From an uncultured Verrucomicrobiota bacterium (lineage in GTDB: Bacteria; Verrucomicrobiota; Kiritimatiellia; Kiritimatiellales; Tichowtungiaceae): a DNA stretch of 33,126 nt. Numbering within the stretch: the first letter of the stretch is position 1; the number at the start of each line of letters is the position of its first letter. The stretch covers positions 1-33,126 of the forward strand of contig CAIKWE010000016.1 in assembly GCA_903831085.1 (NCBI GenBank), in the 5' to 3' direction. The notes under the pieces were generated by a model. It did no database searches. It was not told the DNA's origin and worked only from the letters and a program-made list of their open reading frames with translations. Below are positions 1-7,906 of this stretch, one piece after another. The position numbers and the translations under genes were made by a program.

Positions 1-93
1 GCCGATATTTCCGTGATCCCGGAACCTGCCACGATGGGCATGCTTCTGCTCGGCGCGGTAACGGTTCTGGCGGTGCGTCGCCGTCGCGCATAA
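1..93 (+). CDS. C-terminal end of a PEP-CTERM sorted protein (partial)
   Basis: Only the last 30 codons are in the window. They read as a PEP-CTERM sorting signal: a VIPEPAT motif, a hydrophobic stretch of about 16 residues (MGMLLLGAVTVLAV), and a terminal RRRRA before TAA. In this family the tail directs an exported protein to the exosortase/archaeosortase-type system, which cleaves or processes it at the envelope. The rest of the protein is outside the window, so its function is unknown. A strong terminator follows 19 bases later, so this is the end of its transcription unit. Seen: the motif and stop codon. Known: the family role. The organism should therefore encode an exosortase elsewhere. 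Confidence 0.9.
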   Translation, partial: ADISVIPEPATMGMLLLGAVTVLAVRRRRA

Positions 94-111
94 GGCACGC
101 AGTTTCTGCGA

Positions 112-141
112 AAAGGGGCGTCCAACCGGACGCCCTTTTTT
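112..141 (+). terminator. Rho-independent terminator after the PEP-CTERM gene
   Basis: A perfect 8-bp stem (GGGCGTCC / GGACGCCC, 116-123 and 128-135) with an AACC loop is followed by six T residues at 136-141. A run of four A precedes the stem. It separates the PEP-CTERM gene from the lyase gene starting at 176. Confidence 0.9.
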
Positions 142-175
142 CTATCTACACATGGACGAAGAAAGGAATCAGAGA

Positions 176-1444
176 ATGAAAAACGGTTATTGCACTAAAC
201 AAATTGTTCGTACGGGAGCGCTGGTGGCCGCCTGTTTCCTGGCTGTCGGCGGTTGTGCACACCGCAGCGGTTGCGCGGATAAAGCCGCAACGGCTCCAAA
301 AATTCCTGCCACGATTTTGATGGACGGCCGTATGCTGGCCGCGAGCAAGCAGCGTATTCTGGCTGGCGATGCGGTCATTCAGCCCGCCTTCACCAATCTG
401 CTCAAGGAGGCCGAGAAGGCGATGAAGGAAGGTCCCTTTTCTGTGATGAACAAGACCAAGCTCCCGCCGAGCGGGGATAAGCATGATTATGTGAGTTATG
501 CGCGGTACTGGTGGCCGGATCCGACCAAACCCAACGGGATGCCCTTTATCCAGCGCGACGGCGAGACCTATCCAGAAGGCCAGAGCCCCGCTACATCCGA
601 CCGCTCTCAGCTGGATAAGATGGTGGCCGGCGTGGAGACGCTGGGCATGGCCTATTACCTGACCGGCGAGGAACGCTATGCCAATCAGGCGGCCAAGCTG
701 CTTCGGGCCTGGTTCCTGACTCCGGAAACCCGGATGAATCCCAACCTGAAGTTTTCGCAGGGGATTCCCGGCAAGTCCGACAGCACCAAAGCAGGTATCA
801 TTGATGGCCGGGTTTTTTGCCGGGCTCTGGAAGGGGCGATTCTGATTTCCGATTCGCCGGCGCTGAGTCCCGCAGAGCATGCCGCGTTGCGCACCTGGAT
901 GTCCCAATACCTGAACTGGCTCAAGACCGATCCGCTACCTCAGTCGGAGGCGGAATCGAAGAACAATCACGGAACTTTCTTTGATGCGCAAATCATGTAC
1001 TTCGCGCTTTTCGCGGGCGATAACGCCTTTGCCAAACAGATCGCCGAAGAGTCGGTCAAAAAGCGGATTCTGGCGCAGATCGAGCCGGACGGCACGCAGC
1101 CGAAAGAACTGGGTCGGACCCGCACCTTCCATTACAGCGCGTTTAACCTGCAAGCCTTGTTTATGATGGCTCACATGGCCGAGCAGGTCGGCGTGGATCT
1201 CTGGCATGCCGGCGATTCGCGTATGAAGGTGGCGATGGATTTTCTGACGCCGTATGCCGACCCGGCGCGCCCCTGGCCGTATCCCGACATCGACGAACCG
1301 CATCGCGCCAAGCTTCTCCTCCCGCTCCTCCTGCAGGCCTCCGGCGCTTATAAAGACGATTCCTATAAACAGATGCTGGAGAAACTTCCCCTAGCCGAGA
1401 GAGAATCTCTGAGAGAGAATCTGGCCGTTCCGCTGATGCGATAA
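176..1444 (+). CDS. Alginate-lyase-family (PF05426, PL38/PL5-like) lipoprotein 1
   Basis: Predicted surface or periplasmic lyase that cleaves a uronate-containing polysaccharide by beta-elimination. The ATG at 176 is chosen over the upstream in-frame ATG at 152 because AAGGA lies 8 bases before it and a lipoprotein signal begins there (lipobox AVGGC, Cys27). The mature part is an all-alpha toroid of the alginate lyase type, with a conserved RYWWPDP segment near residue 110. Likely catalytic residues are the NNH triplet (263-265), and Arg316 with Tyr320 in RTFHYSAFNL, matching the Asn/His/Arg/Tyr set of PL5-type enzymes. At 422 residues it has normal family length. It is clearly paralogous to the gene at 2770. 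The family includes alginate and glucuronan lyases, so the substrate is uncertain. Confidence 0.88.
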   Translation: MKNGYCTKQIVRTGALVAACFLAVGGCAHRSGCADKAATAPKIPATILMDGRMLAASKQRILAGDAVIQPAFTNLLKEAEKAMKEGPFSVMNKTKLPPSGDKHDYVSYARYWWPDPTKPNGMPFIQRDGETYPEGQSPATSDRSQLDKMVAGVETLGMAYYLTGEERYANQAAKLLRAWFLTPETRMNPNLKFSQGIPGKSDSTKAGIIDGRVFCRALEGAILISDSPALSPAEHAALRTWMSQYLNWLKTDPLPQSEAESKNNHGTFFDAQIMYFALFAGDNAFAKQIAEESVKKRILAQIEPDGTQPKELGRTRTFHYSAFNLQALFMMAHMAEQVGVDLWHAGDSRMKVAMDFLTPYADPARPWPYPDIDEPHRAKLLLPLLLQASGAYKDDSYKQMLEKLPLAERESLRENLAVPLMR

Positions 1445-1456
1445 AATTTTAACAGA

Positions 1457-1587
1457 CCTGCCCGCAGTGCTACCCGCCCACAACGTTATACGCGGCATTT
1501 CGGGCAGGCAGCGTTGCAGGCGGGAGGTAACGAAGGGAAGCCAACCCCGGATGGGCCCCCAAGATGGATGGGGTTTGAGGAACCTCC
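1457..1587. repeat. Intergenic stretch with overlapping inverted repeats
   Basis: The 285-base gap between the first lyase and the next gene holds no credible gene. It does hold several inverted repeats: CCTGCCCG (1457-1464) with CGGGCAGG (1501-1508); CCCGCCCACAACG (1473-1485) with CGTTGCAGGCGGG (1512-1524, 11 of 13 pairing); and GGAGGT (1523-1528) with ACCTCC (1582-1587), enclosing AACCCC (1543-1548) with GGGGTT (1570-1575). The first two pairs interlock, so only one could form at a time. It could be a decayed repeat element or a structured leader. No T-run follows, so it is not a standard terminator. Confidence 0.45.
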
Positions 1588-1646
1588 GTTTCCTTCTGTA
1601 AAAACACGCGCGCTCCAGACTTTTCAGGCGTGCTCATGAACATGAC

Positions 1647-1676
1647 TTGACGGCAGATGTGCGCGGGTGGCATTAT
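1647..1676 (+). promoter_or_regulatory. Possible sigma70-type promoter for the secreted protein gene
   Basis: TTGACG at 1647-1652 matches a -35 box in five of six positions. An 18-base spacer leads to CATTAT at 1671-1676, which matches -10 in four of six. It lies 54 bases before the ATG at 1730. No experimental support; a weak -10. Confidence 0.35.
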
Positions 1677-1729
1677 GAGAAAAGCTGTTAGGAAGATGGT
1701 ATTGGTTTGCCGGATGAAAGGTAATTTTT

Positions 1730-2590
1730 ATGAAAAAAATTAGACTGATGATGGCTGTTCTGCTGGCCGCCTTTTCGGGGTATGCCGGCGAAACCGAAGA
1801 AGTGTTGCTGTCCATGACTTTTGATGAAGGAGGGCAGACAGTCGGCTATCCGCCTAGTTACCCCGGCTTGTTGCTTGCTCAAACCCCCCCCCTGACCGCC
1901 GTTACGGTGATGGACAGTTCTGCGAATAAAGTCGGAACGGGCAATTGGGTAGAGTTGATTGACGCGTCCGATTCGGACTTCGCCAAAATGGAGTATAATC
2001 TTCTAGATCCCGTCACCTTGCAGCTACAATCTCAGTCTGTAATCCGGTGGGATTTTACTTTTTCCCCGTTAATAGTCAGTGGGGCGGGGGCGGCAATCCA
2101 GGCTGGTGTTGCGAAAGCCAACGGGAACATAGGTTCCGGGGCTCAGCGTTTCTGCTCTATGCGTCTTTATGATAACGGCACAATTCGTTTTTACGCCGGC
2201 GCGGCCTCGGGCGGAGCCAATATTTATTCCATGGCTATCGGGTTGGGAAAAGCGTACAAGGTGAGTATGTTCTTGAACGATTTGTATGAGTCGTTCCCTT
2301 ACGTCGATCCTAACGGGGTTTCGGCAGTTCTGCCGGCGAAATCCGTTGCCCTTTGGATAGAAGATGTCTCTTTAGGTGCCAACAAAAGTGTGTACAGGGT
2401 AGGTGGCTTATTGGCATTCGCCGGTGCCGCGGGTTCTATCAGCGGCGGCACGAACGATCTCGGCAGGATCGGGTTCGTGTCACCCGACGTGGGTCCCTCG
2501 TTCGATTTCGCGTTCGACGATATCAAGGTTTCGAAACTTTCGCGGCCCGCGACGCCCGGCACTCTTTCACTGTACCTTCTGGGAGATTAG
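1730..2590 (+). CDS. Secreted beta-sandwich-like protein with a degenerate PEP-CTERM tail
   Basis: The start is supported by GAAAGG 8 bases upstream and a signal peptide (MKKIRLMMAVLLAAFSGYAG). I do not recognise a named family, but the body looks like a LamG/concanavalin-type beta-sandwich: it opens with a segment reading LLSMTFDEG and ends with GRIGFVSP and a DFAFDDIKV strand. It shares scattered landmarks with the protein at 26447 (TFDxx, DSSA, EYNL, LGRIGFVS, D-IKV/D-LHV), so the two appear paralogous. It lies between two paralogous lyases, which suggests a substrate-binding or envelope accessory role (inference). The last residues, PATPGTLSLYLLGD, resemble the start of a PEP-CTERM signal, but a TAG stops translation before the basic tail. 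In-frame codons after the stop read AVRRKWKGGA, as if the signal had been cut short by mutation. Confidence 0.75.
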   Translation: MKKIRLMMAVLLAAFSGYAGETEEVLLSMTFDEGGQTVGYPPSYPGLLLAQTPPLTAVTVMDSSANKVGTGNWVELIDASDSDFAKMEYNLLDPVTLQLQSQSVIRWDFTFSPLIVSGAGAAIQAGVAKANGNIGSGAQRFCSMRLYDNGTIRFYAGAASGGANIYSMAIGLGKAYKVSMFLNDLYESFPYVDPNGVSAVLPAKSVALWIEDVSLGANKSVYRVGGLLAFAGAAGSISGGTNDLGRIGFVSPDVGPSFDFAFDDIKVSKLSRPATPGTLSLYLLGD

Positions 2591-2611
2591 GCGGTTCGCC
2601 GGAAGTGGAAA

Positions 2612-2666
2612 GGTGGAGCGTGATCTCCGAGTACGCTCAAAACACGCCCGGAGGTCGCGTTCCACC
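2612..2666. repeat. REP-like palindromic element
   Basis: GGTGGAGCGTGATCTCCG (2612-2629) and CGGAGGTCGCGTTCCACC (2649-2666) form an 18-bp inverted repeat with 15 matches around a 19-base centre. The centre itself shows related sequence on both sides (GTACGCTC and AACACGCC), so the unit looks like two head-to-head copies of a repeat of about 27 bases. It lies between two genes and no T-run follows it. This is the layout of REP/BIME elements. No other copy was found in this window. Confidence 0.55.
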
Positions 2667-2769
2667 AAAATCAGCCGGGGCCTCAATCGCTAAATGTTTA
2701 GGTTCCGCGATTATGGATCGCGGCGACAGGAGGAAGGCGGATTAATCCGTAAAAAATGGAGATAAAGGA

Positions 2770-4041
2770 ATGAAAGTAAGTTATTGCAACAAACAAACCT
2801 TTCGCACGGTAGCGCTGATGGCGGTCGCCTGCTTCTGGGGAATTAGCGGCAGCGGTTGTGCTCACCGCGGCGGCTGCGCGGAAAAAATTTCTCCGGCTCC
2901 GAAAATTCCGCAAACCTTTTTGATGGACGGCCACAAACTGGCTGCGAGCAAGCAGCGTATTCTCGCCGGCGATGCGGCTCTGCAGCCCGCCTTTTCCAAT
3001 CTGCTTCACGATGCCGAGAAGGCCATGACGGGCGGGCCGTATTCCGTGATGAATAAGAACACGACACCGCCCAGCGGCGACAAACATGATTATACAAGTC
3101 TGGCGCGGTACTGGTGGCCGGATCCGAGCAAGCCCGACGGCCTGCCCTATATTCAGCGCGACGGCATAACCAATCCGGAGACTCAAGGCCCCAATTCCGA
3201 TTATACCCAGTTGAGCAAGCTGGCGAGCAGCATGGAAACGCTGGGCATGGCCTATTACCTGACCGGCGAGGAGCGCTATGCCCAACGGGCGGCCCTGTTG
3301 CTTCGGACCTGGTTTCTGAATCCTGAAACCCATATGAATCCCAGCCTGAAATTTCCACAGGTGGTTCTCGGAAGGGATTCCGGCCGCAAAACCGGAGTTC
3401 TTGACGGGCGGAAGTTTAATGTGATTATCGACGGGATCATTCTGGTTTCAGATTCACCGGCGCTGTGCGCGGAAGAGAAAGCCGCTTTGCACGCCTGGTT
3501 TTCCGAATACCTGACCTGGCTCAAAACCAATAAGCTGGCCCAGGATGAATCGGCGTCGAAAAATAATCACGGAACCTTTTTCGATGTGCAAATCGTGCAC
3601 GTCGCTCTTTTCGCGGGCGATACCGCATACGCCAAACAGATCGCCGAAGCAGCGATCCAGAAGCGGATTCTGGCGCAGATTGAGCCCGACGGCTCGCAGC
3701 CCGAAGAGCTGGCCCGGCCCATCAGCCTGCACTACAGCTTCTATAACCTCGAAGCCATGTTTTATCTCGCCACCCTGGCCGAGCATACCGGAGTGGATCT
3801 CTGGCGCGCTGGCGACTCGCGCATCCGCACGGCGCTGAATTTTGTGGCGCCGTATTCCGACCCGGCGTGCAAGTGGCCCTATAAGGACATCCACGAGGCG
3901 TCACGGATGCGGCTCTTCCCGCTCCTCCTGCAGGCCGCTGACGTTTATCAGGATGAGTCCTATAGACAGATGGTCGAAAAACTTCCGCTGGCCGAGAGAA
4001 AAATTCAGCGGGAGAATATAGTCATCCCGCTGATGAACTGA
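2770..4041 (+). CDS. Alginate-lyase-family (PF05426, PL38/PL5-like) lipoprotein 2
   Basis: Paralogue of the lyase at 176, colinear over its whole length, with the same RYWWPDP, NNHGTFFD and HYS segments. GGAG lies 8 bases before the ATG. The N-terminus is a lipoprotein-type signal ending at Cys30, but the lipobox (SGSGC) is less canonical than in the first copy, so membrane anchoring is less certain. Predicted catalytic residues are Asn265-Asn266-His267, Arg316 and Tyr322. Residues just before the active-site Arg differ (LARPISLHYS against LGRTRTFHYS), which could mean altered substrate or linkage preference after duplication. A strong terminator follows the stop. Alginate or glucuronan lyase are both possible. 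Confidence 0.88.
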   Translation: MKVSYCNKQTFRTVALMAVACFWGISGSGCAHRGGCAEKISPAPKIPQTFLMDGHKLAASKQRILAGDAALQPAFSNLLHDAEKAMTGGPYSVMNKNTTPPSGDKHDYTSLARYWWPDPSKPDGLPYIQRDGITNPETQGPNSDYTQLSKLASSMETLGMAYYLTGEERYAQRAALLLRTWFLNPETHMNPSLKFPQVVLGRDSGRKTGVLDGRKFNVIIDGIILVSDSPALCAEEKAALHAWFSEYLTWLKTNKLAQDESASKNNHGTFFDVQIVHVALFAGDTAYAKQIAEAAIQKRILAQIEPDGSQPEELARPISLHYSFYNLEAMFYLATLAEHTGVDLWRAGDSRIRTALNFVAPYSDPACKWPYKDIHEASRMRLFPLLLQAADVYQDESYRQMVEKLPLAERKIQRENIVIPLMN

Positions 4042-4068
4042 ATCAACGGCTGATCCGCCGGTAACGAT

Positions 4069-4110
4069 TTCCAACCCTTGGAAGAATTTCTTCCAAGGGT
4101 TGGATTTTTT
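4069..4110 (+). terminator. Terminator built from two inverted copies of the TTCCAA-N3-TTGGAA element
   Basis: A 17-bp perfect stem (4070-4086 with 4088-4104) is followed by TTTTTT at 4105-4110. Each arm is itself a copy of the 15-bp palindrome: TTCCAACCCTTGGAA at 4069-4083 and TTCCAAGGGTTGGAT at 4091-4105. It ends the lyase gene at 4041. The T-run overlaps the stop codon of the convergent gene (4109-4111), so the same hairpin may also affect that transcript, though the opposite strand has no T-run. Confidence 0.88.
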
Positions 4111-6130
4111 ATTCCGCGAGGCGGACGCCGATGCGGTAGAACCCTCTGGTTTCAACGGCGTGAACCGTATCGGTCCAGCTGTTCTGCGGCCAGACGATCG
4201 AAGTTTCCAATGTTTGGAAACGTTCTGTCAGCGACGGACTCCATTCGATGGTGTAAACGCGGCCTTCAACGGCATCCCAGCTCAGCACAGAACGGTCGGT
4301 CTGGCGGAGTTCAAACCGGGACTGCGAATCCAGCGGATCAGATCCGGCCAGCATTTCCGCCGCGTTATTTTGGCCGTCGCTGTCGGAGTCGCTGATTGGA
4401 TCGATGATGACGCAGGTGCCGATGGTTGCGTCGCGGCTGTCGCGCACCAGCATGCTGGTTTGCGTTCCATCACCCCAGAGCATGACGTTCGGGTTAGTTG
4501 CATGGGTGCTGATATTTTCAAAACTGATCTGCAGCCAGTCGCTGCCATCGGCGAGCCGGTAGGTGTTGCCGTAGTGCAGTCCGGTGAAGGCGTTGGTGAT
4601 GGTGCTTTCAACCTGAACGTTCAGTTCCTTCGCGGTGATCTGGAGACCTTCGTCCGGCATTTTGAGATAGTCCGTTCCGCTTTCGCTCCAGAGAAGTACT
4701 TCGGGATCGAGACGGGTGGAAGCGGAGCGTTCAAACGAAATCTGTTTCCACCATGACCCGTCGGCGAGGTGAAGAAGGGTTTCGTATCCGAAACCGTAGA
4801 AATATCCGGCGACCGTGCTGTGAGTTTTTGTATCAACGGGCTGCGCGGAGGTTTCCACGGTACACGTGCCGACAACCCGATCACTGCGGTCGAGAAAGCG
4901 CATCATCTGCTTGCCGTCTTTTATCCAGCGCCATGCTGTGACGGATGCGGCGTTGCTGGAAATGTTTTCAAACGAAATCTGTTTCCAAACGGTTCCGTCG
5001 GCGAGCTGATAAAGGTTCTGATAGCGCAGACCGGTGAACGTATTGGTCACGGCGCTTTCCGTGACGGCCAGCTGCGTCACCGCAACATAGCCGGTGACGT
5101 TGGTCACGGTCATCCGCCGCTGGTATCCCAGATAGTTTGTAATCGTCATGTATGGACGGTACAACGCCGGCGAGACGGTTTTTGAGCCCGCCGCGCTTTG
5201 TTGCCAGAACTGTCCGTTGACAAGTTTGAAAATGGTGTCGCCGCTCCAGCCGTAAAAATTTCCGGCGATCCGTGAACTTACGGCGACAACGGGGACGACC
5301 GTGATGGTGATCGTTTCGCTGTCGGCACCGTCTTTATTCGTGGCGCAGAATGTGACCGAATAAATTCCGGTCGGCGCGGCGTTGTTCCAGGTGAACACAC
5401 CGTTTGTAAAGACGGCTCCGGCCGGCAGGTTGGTCGCGGTGAGCGTGACGGGATCGTTGTCCTCCGGATCGCCGCCGGAAACCATAAAAGAAAGAAGCCC
5501 CAATTCGGTAACCTCCCGGGTTCCGATGGGATCAAGAACCGGCGGAAAATCGGCAATGACGTGGTCGCCGGAGACCAGGATGCTGTCCAATATGGATTTA
5601 TCGCCGATGTTCGGATTGTTCATTCGTGCGACGATCTGAACGGTTGAGCCGCACAGATTGCTCTGCGCCGCGGTCGCGGCGGTCCAGTTGCCGATACTGA
5701 CGGGATTAATCGCGAACGCAATTTCCGCCCCGCCGTCCAGACGGTAAAAAAGCTTCACATACTTATTGGTGCTGGTGGATGAGCCGGTTTCGGAAGTGAC
5801 GACGGACAGGGAAACGTTGGTGTATCCGCTGATGCTGATGACGGCAGAAGACCAGACAGCTTCTCCATCCACATTGACCGCTTCCATGCGCCCGCCGCTG
5901 GTGGGGACCGCCATAAAATAATCCGCGGCGCTTCCGCCGCTCGGGGTCAGTGTGGCGCAGGCATGAACATCAATAGTCCAGTTGGTCGTTCCGCCGGGAT
6001 AATTAGTCGGCCCCAGCCCGGTGACACCGACGTTGGTGTAACTGCTGAAATCCTCCTGCCAGATCGTCGCGGCTTCCGCAGCGCCCGAAAGAGCGCAGGC
6101 GAGCAGGCAGGCAGGGAGAAGACGTTTCAT
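4109..6130 (-). CDS. Secreted multi-repeat protein encoded with a secretin
   Basis: A 673-residue exported protein of unknown function. The ATG at 6130 is chosen because a signal peptide begins there (MKRLLPACLLACALSGAAEA); the in-frame TTG two codons upstream is less likely. No clear SD is seen, but the gene starts 12 bases after the secretin stop, suggesting co-transcription. In order: an N-terminal beta-rich domain (about 25-195), an Ig/cadherin-like domain (about 196-280, DPEDNDPVTLTATNLP), four repeats of about 74 residues starting near 288, 362, 440 and 512 (pattern FYG or FTG, then L-DG-W-QISFE), an acidic EF-hand-like stretch (DSDSDGQ, about 580-600), and a C-terminal domain ending FYRIGVRLAE. 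The repeats do not match a family I know. It may be the substrate or outer partner of the secretin (inference). Confidence 0.8.
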   Translation of the reverse strand: MKRLLPACLLACALSGAAEAATIWQEDFSSYTNVGVTGLGPTNYPGGTTNWTIDVHACATLTPSGGSAADYFMAVPTSGGRMEAVNVDGEAVWSSAVISISGYTNVSLSVVTSETGSSTSTNKYVKLFYRLDGGAEIAFAINPVSIGNWTAATAAQSNLCGSTVQIVARMNNPNIGDKSILDSILVSGDHVIADFPPVLDPIGTREVTELGLLSFMVSGGDPEDNDPVTLTATNLPAGAVFTNGVFTWNNAAPTGIYSVTFCATNKDGADSETITITVVPVVAVSSRIAGNFYGWSGDTIFKLVNGQFWQQSAAGSKTVSPALYRPYMTITNYLGYQRRMTVTNVTGYVAVTQLAVTESAVTNTFTGLRYQNLYQLADGTVWKQISFENISSNAASVTAWRWIKDGKQMMRFLDRSDRVVGTCTVETSAQPVDTKTHSTVAGYFYGFGYETLLHLADGSWWKQISFERSASTRLDPEVLLWSESGTDYLKMPDEGLQITAKELNVQVESTITNAFTGLHYGNTYRLADGSDWLQISFENISTHATNPNVMLWGDGTQTSMLVRDSRDATIGTCVIIDPISDSDSDGQNNAAEMLAGSDPLDSQSRFELRQTDRSVLSWDAVEGRVYTIEWSPSLTERFQTLETSIVWPQNSWTDTVHAVETRGFYRIGVRLAE
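4205..4219. repeat. TTCCAA-N3-TTGGAA palindrome, exact copy inside a CDS
   Basis: TTCCAATGTTTGGAA with flanking T and A, so 17 bases are palindromic around the 3-base centre. On the coding strand it encodes F-Q-T-L-E near the C-terminus of the repeat protein. Confidence 0.85.
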
Positions 6131-6142
6131 AAACAAAGCAGC

Positions 6143-7906
6143 TTACCGGACGGTTTTCTTGTAACCGGAAGCGTCCACCTGGTTGGCGGTGACGAAAATC
6201 AGCAGGTTGCGTTTAACGGTTTTTTCGCCCTCCGAGCGGAAGAGCCGTCCGAGCAGCGGAATTTTTCCAAGGATTGGAACGCTGTCCTTGAAGGTTTCGA
6301 GTTGCTCCTTGATCAGTCCGCCCATGGCGATTGTGCTGCCGTTCTCAATCGTCACCGTCGTATTCACCTTGCGGGTTTTGAATACCGGCCGGCGGGCGAT
6401 CAGCCGATCGGCATGGCTTGTCCGGTTTTCTTCGCGGCGGGTTAAAAAATCAATCAGGTTGTTATTGGCCGGAGTATCGCTGTTCATATCCAGTGTTTCG
6501 TCGCCGAAGGCCGGCCAAATAGTGCCGACATGCTGTTCATCAAAGCCGGCCAGCTCGCGGATTTCCGGCGAAAGCTTCAGGTTGATGGTGCCGTTTTCGG
6601 GGTCGAGTTCGGGAGTTACTTCGAGCATCACGCCGGTTTTTTCTTCCGCATAGTCGAGCGGAACGAGACTGGGCTGGGAGTAACGCTCCGTAGCAACTTC
6701 AAAGGCCGTCGGATACCAGTGCACTTCGCCGACATGAATCGTGGCAGGCTCTCCGCTCTTGGTGAGGATTTTCGGCGCGGACAACAGGTCGGAGCCCGCC
6801 GTGCGTTCCAGCGCGCTAATGACGAGATCCACCGGAGTTCCTTTTATCTTTTGAACCAAAAGCTCACCGGCGGCACCGACCAGTCCCGCGCCGGTTGGAT
6901 CAGCGATAGCGCCCGCGTAGGAATTAAACGAAGTTGCACGGCCCGCCGCGCTCACGCCGGTGTCGAAGGCGTCCTGGCCGTTGCGAAGAGTATCGGTGAA
7001 GAGTTTCTGTCCGCCGGGCATGCCATAGTGGCCGGCGGTCAGTTCCGTTCCGGCGGCTCCAAGTGTCCAGTCAAAACCCAGTTCATCAAGAGCCCCCTGC
7101 TCAACTTCAATGAATTTGGTTTCAATTTCAACCTGCCGCGAACGTTCTTCAAGCGCCTTGCGGCTGTAATGGTCGAGCAGTGCGGTCACTTTTTCAATAT
7201 GTTTCGGCACGTTGCGCACCAGCAGTACGTTGAATCCCGGATTGTACTGCGCGCTGGCGCCGGGCGGGAAGGGCACGGTGCTGAAAAAGTCGCGCACATC
7301 CAGCAGTCCGCCGGGCTGTCCATCCGTTCGTGCGACCATTTTGCCGCCGACCGACGGCATAATATCGAACTCGGCCATCACCATTTGTTGCGGTGCCTCG
7401 TAGTTAACCGGCGTCAGGCTGACCATATTGGGGCCGATCTCATATTTCATGCCCGACAGCTGTGTGACGATGTCGAGCGTTTCGAGCATGGAAAGGTCGG
7501 TGCCGGAAAACGTCACCGGCGGCGGGGTTTCGGATGTTCCGAAAACCACTAGATTCGCGCCCCTGCATGCGGGATCAAGCTTGCGGCAGAGAGAGGAAAG
7601 TTCCAGCACCACCTGCTGAATATCAGCATTTTGAAAAGAGATGGCCGGGATGCGGATGCCGTCCAGTTTGCCGCGCAGAGCGGCGGCCTGATTTTCAGCA
7701 TCTGTCATCTCGCGCGGCCCGGCGAGGCTATTCGCTTTTTCTCCCTCGGCCTGCGGGGCGTTCCAGGCCGCCTGCACATTTTTCAGCATGCGGGCGCGGG
7801 TTGTTTCATAGCTTTTTGTTTCGCGGGCGTCTTCGGCGGGCGCGAAGCGCGGAACGAGAAATGCCAAAACGAGAGCGATAACCAGCCGACCGGAGACCTT
7901 GCTCAT
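6143..7906 (-). CDS. Secretin-family outer-membrane protein (type II/III secretion, PF00263)
   Basis: A 587-residue secretin predicted to form a multimeric outer-membrane channel. The ATG at 7906 has a near-perfect SD (GGAGGT, 4 bases upstream) and a signal peptide (MSKVSGRLVIALVLAFLVPRF); the reading frame extends further upstream but without support. An N-domain with SFQNADIQQVVLELSSL lies near residues 85-110, a secretin N-type segment (FNVLLVRNVPKHIEKVTALLD) near 245, and the C-terminal core ends in the typical VPILGKIPLLGRLF and NLLIFVTANQV motifs. No ATPase, pseudopilin or inner-membrane gene is adjacent. It is the first gene of a two-gene operon with the repeat protein. Whether it belongs to a full type II system encoded elsewhere cannot be told. 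Confidence 0.9.
   Translation of the reverse strand: MSKVSGRLVIALVLAFLVPRFAPAEDARETKSYETTRARMLKNVQAAWNAPQAEGEKANSLAGPREMTDAENQAAALRGKLDGIRIPAISFQNADIQQVVLELSSLCRKLDPACRGANLVVFGTSETPPPVTFSGTDLSMLETLDIVTQLSGMKYEIGPNMVSLTPVNYEAPQQMVMAEFDIMPSVGGKMVARTDGQPGGLLDVRDFFSTVPFPPGASAQYNPGFNVLLVRNVPKHIEKVTALLDHYSRKALEERSRQVEIETKFIEVEQGALDELGFDWTLGAAGTELTAGHYGMPGGQKLFTDTLRNGQDAFDTGVSAAGRATSFNSYAGAIADPTGAGLVGAAGELLVQKIKGTPVDLVISALERTAGSDLLSAPKILTKSGEPATIHVGEVHWYPTAFEVATERYSQPSLVPLDYAEEKTGVMLEVTPELDPENGTINLKLSPEIRELAGFDEQHVGTIWPAFGDETLDMNSDTPANNNLIDFLTRREENRTSHADRLIARRPVFKTRKVNTTVTIENGSTIAMGGLIKEQLETFKDSVPILGKIPLLGRLFRSEGEKTVKRNLLIFVTANQVDASGYKKTVR
6265..6279. repeat. TTCCAA-N3-TTGGAA palindrome, exact copy inside the secretin gene
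   Basis: TTCCAAGGATTGGAA. On the coding strand it encodes P-I-L-G-K in the conserved VPILGKIP motif, a different reading phase from the copy at 4205. Confidence 0.8.

Noticed and set aside
1470-1673. Minus-strand open frame of 67 codons in the gap before the secreted protein gene
   Set aside because: No SD, no recognisable domain, and it runs across the interlocking inverted repeats. Most likely chance.
6130-6136. TTG start two codons before the ATG of the repeat protein
   Set aside because: The signal peptide begins at the ATG, and no SD favours the TTG.
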